A stretch of 64,000 nt of DNA from Actinomycetota bacterium (GCA_947449535.1 CANFRP010000001.1:1-64000), one strand, 5' to 3'; shown: positions 25,567-36,903, counted from the stretch's first letter. A program made the numbers and translations. Notes: generated by a model from the letters alone, not told the origin.

Positions 25567-27627
25567 ATGTCACGCAATCAATGGACCACTTTGGATGATC
25601 GAGCAGTTGCAACAGCGCGCGCGCTATCAATGGATGCCGTGCAGAAAGTTGGAAATGGTCACCCAGGTACAGCGATGTCGCTTGCTCCAGTGGCGTACTC
25701 ACTATTTCAACGTTTTCTCGTTCATGATCCTTCCCGCCCAGATTGGCTAGGTCGCGATCGCTTCGTACTTTCCTGCGGCCACTCCTCGCTGACTTTATAT
25801 GTGCAGTTGTTCCTCTCTGGATATGGACTAGAACTTAAAGATCTTCAGGAATTTCGCACGGCAGGTTCTTTGACTCCAGGTCACCCGGAGTTTGGTCACA
25901 CCACAGGTGTCGAAATCACTACTGGCCCATTGGGTTCAGGAATTGCATCAGCTGTGGGAATGGCCATGGCGGCTCGCTACGAAAAGGGCCTCTTCGATCC
26001 CCAAGGCACCACAAAACTCTTTGATCATAATGTTTGGGTGATCTGCTCTGATGGAGATCTGCAAGAAGGCGTCTCCGCCGAAGCTTCTTCCATCGCAGGT
26101 ACACAAGAGCTTGGCAACCTCAAAGTTATTTATGACGATAACCGCATCTCCATCGAAGGCGATACTCATGTCTCCTTCACCGAAGATGTCTCTGCTCGAT
26201 ATCGCGCCTATGGCTGGAACGTTATTGATGTCGCTGCGCTCGGCGATGGAAACGTTGATCGCGAAAATCTGGAGAAGGCGATGGATTCAGCAGTTGCTGA
26301 GACCAAGAAGCCAACTCTAATTCGCTTAAAAACAGTTATTGCTTGGCCAGCTCCCAAACTTCGCAATACCGCAAAATCTCACGGTTCAGCACTTGGTGCC
26401 GAAGAGATCGCCGCTACTAAGACACTTCTTGGTCTTAGCCCTGATCTTGATTTCCAACTTCCTGAAGGAGTTCTGGAACATGTTCGCCAAGTTATTGCTC
26501 GCGGCAAAGCGAAGAGCGCAGCTTGGGATGTTGAATTCTCTGCCTGGCAGAAAGCCAACCCTGAGCAAGCTTCACTTCTTGCTCGATTGCAGAAAAAGGA
26601 ATTGCCTGCAGGTTGGGAGAAGTCACTTCCTGTATTCCCAGCAGGTAAGGACATTGCAACACGCGCAGCATCTGGAAAAGTTATTAATGCAATTGCAGAA
26701 GTACTTCCAGAATTCTGGGGCGGTTCGGCAGATTTGGCGGATTCCAACAACACCACCATTGAAGAAGGCCACTCCTTCTTGCCTGCCACTAGTGCCATGA
26801 AAGATGCCGATCCCTTCGGTCGGATCGTGCACTTTGGAATTCGCGAACATGCGATGGGCGCAATTCTCAATGGCATCGCTCTTCATGGTTTGTCCAAGCC
26901 TTTTGGCGGAACATTCCTCGTCTTTAGTGATTACATGCGTGGCTCTGTTCGCCTGGCGGCGCTCATGGATATCCCAGTAACTTTTGTCTGGACTCACGAC
27001 TCTGTTGGCCTTGGTGAAGATGGCCCAACCCACCAACCAATCGAACACGTTGCTTCACTTCGCTTAATCCCTAACTTCGCGGTAATTCGTCCAGCAGATG
27101 CCAACGAAACAACAGCTGCATGGGTTGAGGTAATTAAACGTCAGAAGCCAGTTGGTTTCGCACTCTCCCGTCAGAACCTTCCGGTCTACGACCGCACATC
27201 GTGTGGTTCAGCAGATGGCGTCGCCAAGGGTGCATACATTCTCTGCGATACCGATGGAACTCCTGATGTTCTGCTTATTGCTACTGGCTCAGAAGTGGGC
27301 GTTGCAGTTGCTGCTGCCGAATTGCTGAAAGCGGATGGAATCAAAGCTCGCGTTATCAGCGCACCATGTCTTGAGTGGTTTGCCGAAGAGAGAGATTCAT
27401 ATCGCGAATCCGTACTTCCATCATCGATCAAAGCCCGCGTCTCCATTGAAGCTGGCGTTGCACAAGGATGGCGCGAATTTGTCGGCGATGCTGGCGAGAT
27501 CATCTCGCTCGATCGCTTTGGCGCATCAGCTTCTGCTGGCGTGCTCTTTAAGGAATTTGGATTTACCCCGGAAAATGTAGCGGCCGCTGCAAAGAGGTCG
27601 ATCGCTAAAGCTGGAGGCAATAAGTAA
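25567..27627 (+). CDS. tkt: Transketolase
   Basis: ThDP enzyme of the non-oxidative pentose phosphate pathway. The 686-residue protein has the N-terminal GNGHPGTAMS, the ThDP/Mg motif SDGDLQEG (near 160), the Pyr-domain GIREHAMGAI (near 425) and THDSVGLGEDGPTHQPIEH. First gene of tkt-tal-pgi; overlaps tal by one base (TAATG). The ribosome-binding site is a weak purine stretch (GAGAGAGAG) 9-17 bases upstream; no leaderless -10 is present. Confidence 0.97.
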   Translation: MSRNQWTTLDDRAVATARALSMDAVQKVGNGHPGTAMSLAPVAYSLFQRFLVHDPSRPDWLGRDRFVLSCGHSSLTLYVQLFLSGYGLELKDLQEFRTAGSLTPGHPEFGHTTGVEITTGPLGSGIASAVGMAMAARYEKGLFDPQGTTKLFDHNVWVICSDGDLQEGVSAEASSIAGTQELGNLKVIYDDNRISIEGDTHVSFTEDVSARYRAYGWNVIDVAALGDGNVDRENLEKAMDSAVAETKKPTLIRLKTVIAWPAPKLRNTAKSHGSALGAEEIAATKTLLGLSPDLDFQLPEGVLEHVRQVIARGKAKSAAWDVEFSAWQKANPEQASLLARLQKKELPAGWEKSLPVFPAGKDIATRAASGKVINAIAEVLPEFWGGSADLADSNNTTIEEGHSFLPATSAMKDADPFGRIVHFGIREHAMGAILNGIALHGLSKPFGGTFLVFSDYMRGSVRLAALMDIPVTFVWTHDSVGLGEDGPTHQPIEHVASLRLIPNFAVIRPADANETTAAWVEVIKRQKPVGFALSRQNLPVYDRTSCGSADGVAKGAYILCDTDGTPDVLLIATGSEVGVAVAAAELLKADGIKARVISAPCLEWFAEERDSYRESVLPSSIKARVSIEAGVAQGWREFVGDAGEIISLDRFGASASAGVLFKEFGFTPENVAAAAKRSIAKAGGNK

Positions 27628-28718
27628 TGTCAGAGAACCTCAGAGATTTATCTGCTGCCGGCGTTTCCATCTGGCTCGATGATCTCTCCCGCGATCGACT
27701 CCAAAGTGGATCACTTGCAAAACTTATTGAAGGCTCAAGCGTTGTGGGTGTCACCACCAACCCTTCTATCTTCTCTGCTGCCATTTCAGGTTCGGCGCTC
27801 TATAAGAATGACATCCTCGCTCTCCGCGCTGAAGGAAAGTCGATCGATCAGATCGTCACCAGGCTCACCACTGATGATGTGCGCGAAGCGTGCGATCTCT
27901 TTAAGCCGGTCTTTGATCGCACCAAAGGCGTAGATGGTCGCGTCTCCATTGAAGTTGAGCCAGATCTCGCACACCAGACTGCGCAGACAATTACTCGTGG
28001 CCTCGAGCTTGCGGGAATTGTCGATCGTCCAAACCTCTTAATCAAAGTCCCCGCCACCATTGAAGGCCTTCCTGCGATTGAAGAACTCACCTACCAGGGT
28101 ATTTCGGTAAACGTAACTTTGATTTTCTCCACTGAACGCTACATCAAGGTGATGGAGTCATACCTCAAGGGTCTCGAGCGACGCTTGGCAGAAGGTAAGT
28201 CACTCTCAGATATTCACTCCGTTGCCTCCTTCTTCGTGAGCCGAATTGATGCCGAGATCGATAAGCGGCTTGACGCGAAGGGCGCAGCTTCACCGCTCCT
28301 TGGCAAGACCGCTGTTGCAAACGCTCACCTTGCTTACGAAGCATTCCTCAACGTGACATCTTCTGATCGTTGGAAGGCGCTTGCTTCTGCAGGTGCAAAC
28401 TTCCAACGTCCGCTCTGGGCATCTACCGGTGTCAAGAACAAAGCTTATGAATCAACTCGTTACGTCATCGAACTTGTTGCTGCCAATTGCGTCAACACCA
28501 TGCCAGAAGGAACTCTCAATGAGACACGCGAGCATGGCGTAGTCCGCGGAGACACCATTACCGCCAATATCTCTGCTGCGCACGCAATCTTCGCTGATCT
28601 GGCATCGGCCGGAATTGATTTCGCAGATGTCGTCAAGCAACTCGAAACAGTGGGAGTCGCATCATTCTCCGATGCGTGGAAACAACTCCTCGCCAATATC
28701 GAGGCTGCCACTAAATGA
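27627..28718 (+). CDS. tal: Transaldolase
   Basis: Class I aldolase-type enzyme moving a dihydroxyacetone unit between sugar phosphates. The 363-residue protein is of the actinobacterial type: SIWLDDLSRDRL (14-25), GVTTNPSIF (41-49), and the Schiff-base lysine in LIKVPAT (near 137). It overlaps tkt by one base and pgi by four, so the three enzymes are made together. Confidence 0.97.
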   Translation: MSENLRDLSAAGVSIWLDDLSRDRLQSGSLAKLIEGSSVVGVTTNPSIFSAAISGSALYKNDILALRAEGKSIDQIVTRLTTDDVREACDLFKPVFDRTKGVDGRVSIEVEPDLAHQTAQTITRGLELAGIVDRPNLLIKVPATIEGLPAIEELTYQGISVNVTLIFSTERYIKVMESYLKGLERRLAEGKSLSDIHSVASFFVSRIDAEIDKRLDAKGAASPLLGKTAVANAHLAYEAFLNVTSSDRWKALASAGANFQRPLWASTGVKNKAYESTRYVIELVAANCVNTMPEGTLNETREHGVVRGDTITANISAAHAIFADLASAGIDFADVVKQLETVGVASFSDAWKQLLANIEAATK

Positions 28719-30265
28719 CAATTTCGATCGCCGGTCCAGCACTCTCGCATCTAGATTCCCAATCTGATGTTTATCAAGACTTACTATCTATTGCTCCTCG
28801 ATTAGCTGCGAAAGATCACACTTTGTGGGGCGAGGATGCGCAAGCTGAGGCATCGATCCGCCTTAATTGGGTTGATCTACCCACCGCGTCTCGCGAATTA
28901 CTCCCCCAACTAGATGCACTTAGCGCTTGGGCTCGTTCCAATAATCTAACCAACATCATTCTCTGTGGAATGGGCGGCTCATCATTAGCGCCGGAAGTTA
29001 TTGCAAAGACATCTAAGAAATCGCTGACTGTGCTCGATTCCACTGACCCAGCACAAGTGCTTGCGGCAGTACCTTCCGATTTCACCAACACTGTCATCGT
29101 GGTTGGCTCCAAGTCAGGATCGACAATCGAGACCGCATCTCAACGCGCTTTCTTCACGGAAAAATTAGTCGCCGCTGGTCTTAAGCCAGAAAATCACATC
29201 GTCATTGTGACTGACCCAGGCTCACCATTGGATAAAGAGGCACGTAGCGCTGGTCTTCGCGTCATCAACGCAGATTCCAATGTCGGCGGCCGCTACAGCG
29301 CACTCAGCGCATTCGGATTAGTGCCAGCCGCACTTATGGGCGTAGATCCATCGGTACTGATCGATGATGCAGCTGCCGCAGCTCAGACATTTACTACGGC
29401 CGGCTCTCCTGCAGTTTCACTCGCAACACTCCTCTTTACCCAAACTGAACAGAACATCGCATTTTTCGATGCTGGGTCAGAGGTTCCAGGGCTCTCTGAT
29501 TGGATCGAACAACTCATTGCCGAATCCACCGGTAAGAATCAAGTGGGACGTCTTCCGATAGTTATTGAATCAGCTGATTCCCACGTTGCAGGTTCTGCGC
29601 TTCGGATTGGATTTGCTGGTACATCAGGAGATCTCATTGTTACAGGGACACTTGGCGAGCAATTTATTCTTTGGGAATGGGTGACCGCTCTCCTCAGCCG
29701 CGCTCTGAAAGTCGATCCATTTAATCAACCCAATGTTACGGAAGCTAAAGAGCGCACCAATGAAATCTTGAGCGAATGGAGTGATGGAAAAATACACTCC
29801 CCTTCACCTACCTTCTCAACAACGAATATTGATCTTTTCAGCACCGATTCTGCAGATTCGCTTGCGGGATATATAAGAGCGTTGCTAGCTCATCCTTCGC
29901 ATTACATCGCAGTGATGGCATATCTCCATCGTGGCGCCGATGATGCGATCTTGCCGATTCGTGAAGCGATCGCCGAGAAATCTGGACGCGGCACCACATT
30001 TGGATGGGGTCCACGCTTCTTGCACTCCACTGGGCAGTTCCACAAGGGTGGGCAGCACAACGGTCTATTCCTACAGATCACTGCTGATTCCAAAGTGGAT
30101 GCTTTGATTCCAGCAAAAAATTTCTCTTTTGGTACTTTGGTTATGGCGCAAGCCTTAGGCGATGCAAAGGCGCTTGAAGCAAGAAAATTCCCGACACTTC
30201 GGATTCATTTAAAGAATCGAAGCGCGGGAATCTCTGAAATTCTAGAAGCGATTAACAGCCTCTAA
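28715..30265 (+). CDS. pgi: Glucose-6-phosphate isomerase
   Basis: Interconverts glucose-6-P and fructose-6-P. The 516-residue product belongs to the divergent actinobacterial PGI type, shorter than the 550-residue E. coli form, with GMGGSSLAPE (phosphate site), VVGSKSGSTIET (SIS domain) and the C-terminal GPRFLHSTGQFHKGG containing catalytic His/Lys candidates. It is the last gene of tkt-tal-pgi and ends directly at the stop codon of the convergent rbpA, with no room for a terminator. Confidence 0.92.
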   Translation: MTISIAGPALSHLDSQSDVYQDLLSIAPRLAAKDHTLWGEDAQAEASIRLNWVDLPTASRELLPQLDALSAWARSNNLTNIILCGMGGSSLAPEVIAKTSKKSLTVLDSTDPAQVLAAVPSDFTNTVIVVGSKSGSTIETASQRAFFTEKLVAAGLKPENHIVIVTDPGSPLDKEARSAGLRVINADSNVGGRYSALSAFGLVPAALMGVDPSVLIDDAAAAAQTFTTAGSPAVSLATLLFTQTEQNIAFFDAGSEVPGLSDWIEQLIAESTGKNQVGRLPIVIESADSHVAGSALRIGFAGTSGDLIVTGTLGEQFILWEWVTALLSRALKVDPFNQPNVTEAKERTNEILSEWSDGKIHSPSPTFSTTNIDLFSTDSADSLAGYIRALLAHPSHYIAVMAYLHRGADDAILPIREAIAEKSGRGTTFGWGPRFLHSTGQFHKGGQHNGLFLQITADSKVDALIPAKNFSFGTLVMAQALGDAKALEARKFPTLRIHLKNRSAGISEILEAINSL

Positions 30266-30601
30266 TTAATCTTCTCCTCGTAGCGCAGAGAGCGCATCCT
30301 CAAGAATCTTCTTTGCTTCTGCTTCAGTACGACGCTCTTTAACGTAAGCCAAGTGAGTCTTATATGGCTCATTTTTAACTGGCATTGGTGGTTTATCTTT
30401 ATTGAGGCCTGCTGGATAACCGCAACGTGGGCAATCCCATTCCTCAGGAATAACCACTGTTCCATCTTGAGCAAATGAAGGCTTGGTCTCATGACCGTTT
30501 GCGCACCAATAGGAAACTCGGAAACGAGGAATAGCTTCCCCGCGCTCTGCCTCGCCCATTGGGCCGGCTCCAACACGACTTCCACGAATTGCACTTCCCA
30601 T
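30266..30601 (-). CDS. rbpA: RNA polymerase-binding protein RbpA
   Basis: Actinobacterial transcription factor that binds the principal sigma factor and RNA polymerase and stabilises the open complex. The 111-residue protein has an N-terminal tail, a core with four potential zinc ligands (Cys33, His37, Cys57, Cys60; the Streptomyces type, whereas mycobacterial RbpA lacks the metal), a basic linker with KPPMP and a C-terminal sigma-interaction helix pair (about 88-111). AAGGAG lies seven bases before the ATG. Last gene of the glycolytic unit. Confidence 0.95.
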   Translation of the reverse strand: MGSAIRGSRVGAGPMGEAERGEAIPRFRVSYWCANGHETKPSFAQDGTVVIPEEWDCPRCGYPAGLNKDKPPMPVKNEPYKTHLAYVKERRTEAEAKKILEDALSALRGED

Positions 30602-30612
30602 AGTTGTGCTCC

Positions 30613-30843
30613 TTACTTCTTAAGCCATAGAGAGAGCGCGATAACTGACCCAAACCAGAGGGTTCCGGTTACGACAGTGATGCGATCTAAGTTCTTCTCT
30701 ACAACAGAGGAACCGCCGTAGTTTGAGGAGACGCCGCCACCAAAGAGGTCGGAAAGTCCGCTTCCTTTGCCCTTGTGAAGGAGAACGAGCAAGATCATTA
30801 ACAAACTTGTAATGACCAGAAGAATGGATAGAGCTACGATCAC
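30613..30843 (-). CDS. secG: Preprotein translocase subunit SecG
   Basis: Small accessory subunit of SecYEG. The 76-residue protein has two membrane helices (about 2-22 and 55-73) joined by a glycine-rich loop with GKGSGLSDLFGGG, the family signature. It starts with GTG; GGAG lies seven bases upstream. The position between tpiA and rbpA follows the usual actinobacterial gap-pgk-tpi-secG order. Confidence 0.95.
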   Translation of the reverse strand: MIVALSILLVITSLLMILLVLLHKGKGSGLSDLFGGGVSSNYGGSSVVEKNLDRITVVTGTLWFGSVIALSLWLKK

Positions 30844-30903
30844 GAGAAACTCCTATTAATAGTCAGAAAACTGGTTACTGCAATGACAGAAGGATACCGC
30901 CCT

Positions 30904-31683
30904 TTAGGCACTGGCCACTCGGTGGAACTTGGCGATTCGAGCGAATTCCTCGGGATCAAGGCTAGCCCCACCCACCAGAACTCCATCAACATCGGCTTGC
31001 TTCATGATTTCTACGATATTTGCTGACTTCACTGAACCGCCGTAGAGAATACGGGCAGCTTCTGCAATCTCATCCGAACCGATCTTTGCGAGCTCGACGC
31101 GAATGGCAGCGCACACTTCTTGCGCATCTTCTGGAGTCGCAGTCTTGCCAGTACCAATTGCCCACACTGGTTCATAAGCAAAGACAATTTTCTTGAGATC
31201 TGGTTTATGAAATCCCTTAAGGCCATTGCGCACCTGGTTCAAAACATGCTCAACATGCGTCCCGGCTTCACGAATTTCAAGCTCCTCACCAATGCAAAAA
31301 ATTGGTGTGATTTCATTGGCGAGTGCGGCCTTAATTTTCTTATTGACAATCTCATCGCCCTCGCTATGAATTGCGCGACGCTCAGAATGTCCTACCGCAA
31401 CAAAGGTGCAGCCCAACTTATTGAGCATCGAGCCAGAGATATCGCCGGTAAATGCCCCGGATACTTCTGATGAGAGATCTTGAGCACCGTAGGTAAGGCG
31501 GAGTCGATCTCCATCAATTAAAGTTTGGACAGAACGAATATCAGTAAATGGCGGAAGAATTGTCACATCAACTGCGTCATAATCTTTATCATCAAGTGAG
31601 TATGAGAGCTTTTGGGTTACCGCGATCGCCTCAAGGTGATTGAGGTTCATCTTCCAGTTACCTGCGATAAGTGGCTTGCGCAT
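30904..31683 (-). CDS. tpiA: Triosephosphate isomerase
   Basis: Glycolytic TIM-barrel enzyme. The 259-residue protein has the N-terminal NWKMN (Asn/Lys), catalytic His in VGHSERR (near 100), catalytic Glu in [13 protein letters not shown] (near 170) and the phosphate-binding GGSV and GVLVGGASL near the end. AAGGGAG five bases before the ATG is a good ribosome-binding site. Confidence 0.98.
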   Translation of the reverse strand: MRKPLIAGNWKMNLNHLEAIAVTQKLSYSLDDKDYDAVDVTILPPFTDIRSVQTLIDGDRLRLTYGAQDLSSEVSGAFTGDISGSMLNKLGCTFVAVGHSERRAIHSEGDEIVNKKIKAALANEITPIFCIGEELEIREAGTHVEHVLNQVRNGLKGFHKPDLKKIVFAYEPVWAIGTGKTATPEDAQEVCAAIRVELAKIGSDEIAEAARILYGGSVKSANIVEIMKQADVDGVLVGGASLDPEEFARIAKFHRVASA

Positions 31684-31700
31684 TATTTCTCCCTTAATAA

Positions 31701-32885
31701 CTACTGCAAAGCAATCAGGCCAGGAAGTTCCTTGCCCTCTAAATATTCAAGCGAGGCGCCGCCGCCAGTAGAAATATAACCAAACTGATTATCGGCGAAG
31801 CCAAGTTTGCGAACAGCTGCTGCTGAGTCGCCGCCACCTACAACAGAAATACCAGAAACCTTAGTGAGGGCTTCGGCGACAACTTTTGTTCCCTGCGCAA
31901 AATTGGGAAATTCAAATACGCCCATTGGTCCATTCCAAAATACGGTCTGGCAACCTTCGATGGCTGATGCGAAAGCTTTGGCTGTATTCGGTCCGATATC
32001 TAGACCCATTTGATCTGAAGGAATCGCATCGGCCGAAACCGTTGTGGGAGTTGCATCTTTATCAAATGCAGGGGCAACGACTATGTCAGTAGGTAGAAGA
32101 AGCGTGACGCCAAGCTTTTCAGCGCGCTCCATCAACTCTTTAACTGTGGGAATGAGATCTGGTTCAACAAGTGAGGTTCCGATCTCTTTGCCTTGCGCAG
32201 CAAGAAAGGTAAAGAGCATTCCGCCACCGATGGCCAAAACATTGACCTTGTCGAGCAAGTTGGTGATTACACCGATCTTATCTGAGACTTTGGAGCCACC
32301 AAGCACTACGCCGTACGGGCGAGCAGGATCTGTGGTGAGCTTCTTCAATACTTCAACTTCGGCTGCAACCAAATATCCGGCAGCGTGTGGAAGGAGTTTT
32401 GCTACATCGTAAACAGAGGCGTGCTTACGGTGCACTGCACCAAATCCATCTGAAACAAATACATCCGCATATCCAGCAAGTGATTTAGCCAATACCGCAC
32501 GCTCTGAATCGTCCTTTGATGTTTCGGCTGCTTCATATCGAATGTTTTCTAGAAGTAGAACATCGCCGCCCTTGAGCGCCGCTACTGATGAATCTGCGCC
32601 AACGATCTCGGATGAAAATGTAACCGCTGTTCCGAGCAATTCCCCGAGACGCTTGGCAACTGGAGCAAGTGAGAGTTCAGGCTTGCGCTCCCCCTTTGGT
32701 CGACCAAGGTGCGCAGTAATAATTACTGACGCACCTTGAGCAACGAGATATTTAATAGTTGGTAGTGAAGCTTTAATGCGGCCATCGTCAGTAATGACGC
32801 CATCTTTCAACGGCACATTGAGATCACAGCGTAGAAGTACCCGCTTTCCGGCAACATCAAGTGATTCCACATTAGGAATATTCAT
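31701..32885 (-). CDS. pgk: Phosphoglycerate kinase
   Basis: Glycolytic ATP-forming kinase. The frame could open at a TTG two codons earlier, but the ATG at 32885 has AGAGG six bases upstream and gives the family start [19 protein letters not shown], 394 residues. Conserved parts: RCDLNVP, the HLGRPKG loop, [11 protein letters not shown] and the C-terminal [11 protein letters not shown]. It lies between gap and tpiA. Confidence 0.97.
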   Translation of the reverse strand: MNIPNVESLDVAGKRVLLRCDLNVPLKDGVITDDGRIKASLPTIKYLVAQGASVIITAHLGRPKGERKPELSLAPVAKRLGELLGTAVTFSSEIVGADSSVAALKGGDVLLLENIRYEAAETSKDDSERAVLAKSLAGYADVFVSDGFGAVHRKHASVYDVAKLLPHAAGYLVAAEVEVLKKLTTDPARPYGVVLGGSKVSDKIGVITNLLDKVNVLAIGGGMLFTFLAAQGKEIGTSLVEPDLIPTVKELMERAEKLGVTLLLPTDIVVAPAFDKDATPTTVSADAIPSDQMGLDIGPNTAKAFASAIEGCQTVFWNGPMGVFEFPNFAQGTKVVAEALTKVSGISVVGGGDSAAAVRKLGFADNQFGYISTGGGASLEYLEGKELPGLIALQ

Positions 32886-32905
32886 AACCAACCTCTTCTA
32901 ATTAA

Positions 32906-33919
<1,014 letters not shown>

Positions 33920-33969
33920 TTAAATTCGATGAGGACGGAGAAAACCCGCCAGAAAATTACTGAAAATTA

Positions 33970-33985
33970 ATCACAACTTTGTGAT
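33970..33985. promoter_or_regulatory. 16-bp palindrome upstream of gap
   Basis: ATCACAA-CT-TTGTGAT, two perfect 7-bp arms two bases apart, lies 63-78 bases before the gap start in the 137-base whiA-gap gap. It could be an operator for a glycolysis regulator, or the stem of a weak whiA terminator, because TTAATTTTC follows on the minus strand. I cannot choose between these. Confidence 0.5.
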
Positions 33986-34044
33986 GCCCTAACCCTATCA
34001 GCCGCGCCCTTCAATTCTTAGCGCTACTTACGCGTAGAAAAGGC

Positions 34045-35022
34045 CTATCCGAGTAAATCTGGGCTGAGTCCCGCTTCGGTATCAGGAATTCCAAGGTCAT
34101 GGGCCCGTTTATCGGCCATCGCCAAGAGTCGGCGAATACGACCAGCGATTGCATCCTTGGTCATTGGTGGAGTGGCCAGTGATCCCAACTCCTCCAAACT
34201 TGCTTGACCGTGATTGATTCGTAACTCCCCTGCCTCTTTGAGGTGATCAGGAATTTCCTCGCCAAGTATCTCCATCGCCCGGGCAACGCGCGCCGATGCT
34301 GCGACCGCCGCTCTCGCTGACCTACGGAGATTTGCATCGTCAAAGTTGGCTAGTCGATTAGCTGTTGCTCGGACTTCGCGGCGCATCCGACGCTCTTCCC
34401 AAGCCAGCACACTTTCATGAGCGCCCAGTCGAGTGAGCAGAGCGCCAATTGCATCGCCATCGCGCAATACGACTCGATCTACATTTCGCACTTCCCGAGC
34501 TTTCGCAGTAATGCCAAGTCGCCGAGCTGCTCCCACTAGCGCTAACGCCGCTTCTGGGCCGGGGCAGGTAATTTCCAAAGCAGATGAACGACCAGGCTCA
34601 GTCAGAGAACCATGAGCGAGAAAAGCACCGCGCCATGCCGCTTCTGCATCACAAATACCAGCCGAAACTACTTGTGGAGGTAGGCCGCGGATTGGACGAT
34701 TATTTGCATCAATAAGCCCAGTTTGGCGCGCTAACGCATCTCCATCCGAGGTAACGCGAACAACATATCGGCTGCCCTTGCGGATACCAGATGGCGATAG
34801 GACCGAGAGTTCTGATTCATGTCCATAGACTTCACTTAAATCTTTGCGAAGGCGACGAGAAGTTTGCGCCGTATCTAATTCCACTTCAATAACAATTTTG
34901 CCCGCCGCTACATGCAGACCGCCCGCGAATCGCAAGAGTGCTGATACTTCGGCCTTACGGCAGCACGGGCGAGTAATAGAGAGTCGACTTAGTTCATCTT
35001 TAACAGATGCGGTCATTGCCAT
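34045..35022 (-). CDS. whiA: WhiA, sporulation/cell-division regulator homologue
   Basis: DNA-binding protein with an N-terminal degenerate LAGLIDADG fold and a C-terminal HTH ([30 protein letters not shown]). The 325-residue protein starts [14 protein letters not shown], as in Streptomyces. It occurs in non-sporulating actinobacteria too, where it links to cell division. It lies in the conserved uvrC-rapZ-yvcK-whiA order. A G-rich GGGGGAG precedes two possible ATGs (35022 and 35016). Confidence 0.96.
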   Translation of the reverse strand: MAMTASVKDELSRLSITRPCCRKAEVSALLRFAGGLHVAAGKIVIEVELDTAQTSRRLRKDLSEVYGHESELSVLSPSGIRKGSRYVVRVTSDGDALARQTGLIDANNRPIRGLPPQVVSAGICDAEAAWRGAFLAHGSLTEPGRSSALEITCPGPEAALALVGAARRLGITAKAREVRNVDRVVLRDGDAIGALLTRLGAHESVLAWEERRMRREVRATANRLANFDDANLRRSARAAVAASARVARAMEILGEEIPDHLKEAGELRINHGQASLEELGSLATPPMTKDAIAGRIRRLLAMADKRAHDLGIPDTEAGLSPDLLG

Positions 35023-35080
35023 GCGCTCCCCCTCTCACCAAATTCTCGGCTTATGTAACTGGGGGCAATCTAAGCAGGGT

Positions 35081-36013
35081 TCACGCGAAAATGTGGCTGA
35101 AAGCGGAGGTCAATTTTTTTGGATCATGGTGATTAGGTGCACCATCTTGAACTAAATCGCGTACCAGCAATTCACCACCCAATCCCTCAATGACAACTTG
35201 AAGGTTGGAATGAGGCGAAAGCGCGGTGGGATCGATAAAGGCGTAATCGAATTTCATGTTCGGTGCCTTTCGAAGCAATAGATCCAGATGTTCTTCCGGG
35301 GTATATCCCGCGAATTCATTAGTTGAATCAGCTTCAGGCATATTAAAAACAAGCACTCGCTTAGCTGATGAATTCGCAATTGCCGCTGCCTCTTCCTTGA
35401 GAAGGACGTGTGGCATAACGCTAGATAACCAAGATCCAGGACCCATGGTGATGAAATCAGAATCTGCAATAGCTTGCAAAGATTGCGCACACACTTTGGG
35501 AGAGGCCGGAATTAATCGAAGTGATTCCATTTTTCCTTTAGCAGTAGCAACTTGGATCTGGCCTTGCACGAGCTCGCTACCCTCGGAAGTAATGAACTCC
35601 CCTTCAATATCCAGGGGCTCTGAAGCCATCGGCAGAACTCGTCCGACCACTTTCAGAAGTGCACCGACGCGATCTAAGCCAGCGACAATATCTTCATCTC
35701 GGTCCCAGAGAGCAGTCAGCAAGAGATTGCCCAAGGAGTGGCCATTGAGATCGCCTTCACTTGTAAATCGATATTGCATAATCTCAGCCCAGCTCCTTCC
35801 CCACTCATCATCCGAGCAAAGTGCAGCAAGTGCCATCCGTAAATCACCAGGTGGAAGAAAGCCAAATTCTTCGCGCAGCCGGCCAGATGAGCCACCGTTA
35901 TCGGCCACAGTGACAATCGCTATGATCTCACTGGTGATTGCGCGCAGCGCCGTCAGAGTTGTGGCAAGGCCATGTCCTCCACCGAGAGCAACAACTCGCG
36001 GGGATCTCATCAT
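35081..36013 (-). CDS. YvcK/CofD-like protein (gluconeogenesis factor family)
   Basis: A 310-residue protein with the UPF0052/CofD-like Rossmann fold: VALGGGHGLATTL near the N terminus, TVADNGGSSGRLR, and the GDLRMAL and NGHSLGNLLL segments. YvcK proteins bind UDP-sugars and affect cell-wall and carbon balance in other bacteria; the enzymatic role is unsettled. It overlaps rapZ by one base and precedes whiA. Confidence 0.92.
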   Translation of the reverse strand: MMRSPRVVALGGGHGLATTLTALRAITSEIIAIVTVADNGGSSGRLREEFGFLPPGDLRMALAALCSDDEWGRSWAEIMQYRFTSEGDLNGHSLGNLLLTALWDRDEDIVAGLDRVGALLKVVGRVLPMASEPLDIEGEFITSEGSELVQGQIQVATAKGKMESLRLIPASPKVCAQSLQAIADSDFITMGPGSWLSSVMPHVLLKEEAAAIANSSAKRVLVFNMPEADSTNEFAGYTPEEHLDLLLRKAPNMKFDYAFIDPTALSPHSNLQVVIEGLGGELLVRDLVQDGAPNHHDPKKLTSAFSHIFA

Positions 36014-36897
36014 TAAAGCTCTCGACCCAAATCTCTATGAACTGCATGAGAGGTAATCTTTTTGCCAGATTGATGTTTAATCCCAGAGAGCCGAGAGGCT
36101 AATTCTTCGGCAATCGCAACACTGCGGTGTTTGCCACCCGTACATCCCACGGCCAGCGTCAGATATTTCCGCCCCTCGTGGATAAATCCGGTTGCCATCG
36201 TTTCAAAGAGAGCTTGATACTTCGTTAAGAAATCTTGAACATTTTCACTTCCGAGCACATTTTCTTTTACATCTTTATCGAGACCGGTTTGAGGCCGTAA
36301 TTCGGGGATCCAATGTGGGTTAGCAATGAAGCGACAATCCATCACCAGATCAGCATCCACCGGAATTCCATATTTGTAGCCAAAGGAGAGGACATTGACA
36401 CGGAGATCACTCGACTCCGCCTCCTCAAAAATGTCGGCTACTTTCTTCTCTAACTGATGAATATTGAGTGCGGATGAATCGATAACCACATCGGCGATAG
36501 ATCGAACTTCCTGTAGTCGCTCGCGTTCCTTCGCGATTCCATCAACGATGCGATCATTTCCTTGCAAAGGGTGCGGACGGCGATTGGACTCAAAGCGACG
36601 TACCAGAGAATCATCGGAGGCATCGACGAAGAGCACGCGTCGGGAAATTCCTTTATCGGCAACCTCTGCAAGTGCACGATTGAAATCATCAAAAAATTGG
36701 CGACCGCGCACATCAATAACCACAGCGATAGATGTTGCACTTTTTGCAGCCATCTCACAGAGATTGGCAAGCATAGATGGCGGCAGGTTATCTACTACAT
36801 ACCACCCAAGATCTTCCATAGTGTGGGCGATGGTTGAACGACCGGCACCACTCATACCGGTGATGACAACTAGTTCGTTGGAGTTGAGTGGAGACAT
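36013..36897 (-). CDS. rapZ: RapZ-type nucleotide-binding protein
   Basis: P-loop protein of 294 residues. Walker A reads GMSGAGRST, with Arg in the usual Lys place, which I recall as common in actinobacterial members. The C-terminal domain has CTGGKHRSVA near residue 250. RapZ binds small RNAs in E. coli and nucleotides elsewhere; the role in actinobacteria is unclear. It has its own TAGAAT-N6-ATG leaderless signal, so it can be transcribed apart from uvrC upstream. Confidence 0.93.
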   Translation of the reverse strand: MSPLNSNELVVITGMSGAGRSTIAHTMEDLGWYVVDNLPPSMLANLCEMAAKSATSIAVVIDVRGRQFFDDFNRALAEVADKGISRRVLFVDASDDSLVRRFESNRRPHPLQGNDRIVDGIAKERERLQEVRSIADVVIDSSALNIHQLEKKVADIFEEAESSDLRVNVLSFGYKYGIPVDADLVMDCRFIANPHWIPELRPQTGLDKDVKENVLGSENVQDFLTKYQALFETMATGFIHEGRKYLTLAVGCTGGKHRSVAIAEELASRLSGIKHQSGKKITSHAVHRDLGREL

Positions 36898-36903
36898 GTG
36901 AAA

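Noticed and set aside
35256-36056. A 266-codon plus-strand frame opposite yvcK
   Set aside because: It mirrors a clearly recognisable yvcK on the minus strand and has a composition (Ser/Arg/Pro-rich) typical of an antisense shadow.
36013-36897. Broken P-loop in RapZ (Arg for Lys)
   Set aside because: The GxSGAGR(S/G)T form is, from memory, normal in actinobacterial RapZ proteins, so it is not a lesion.
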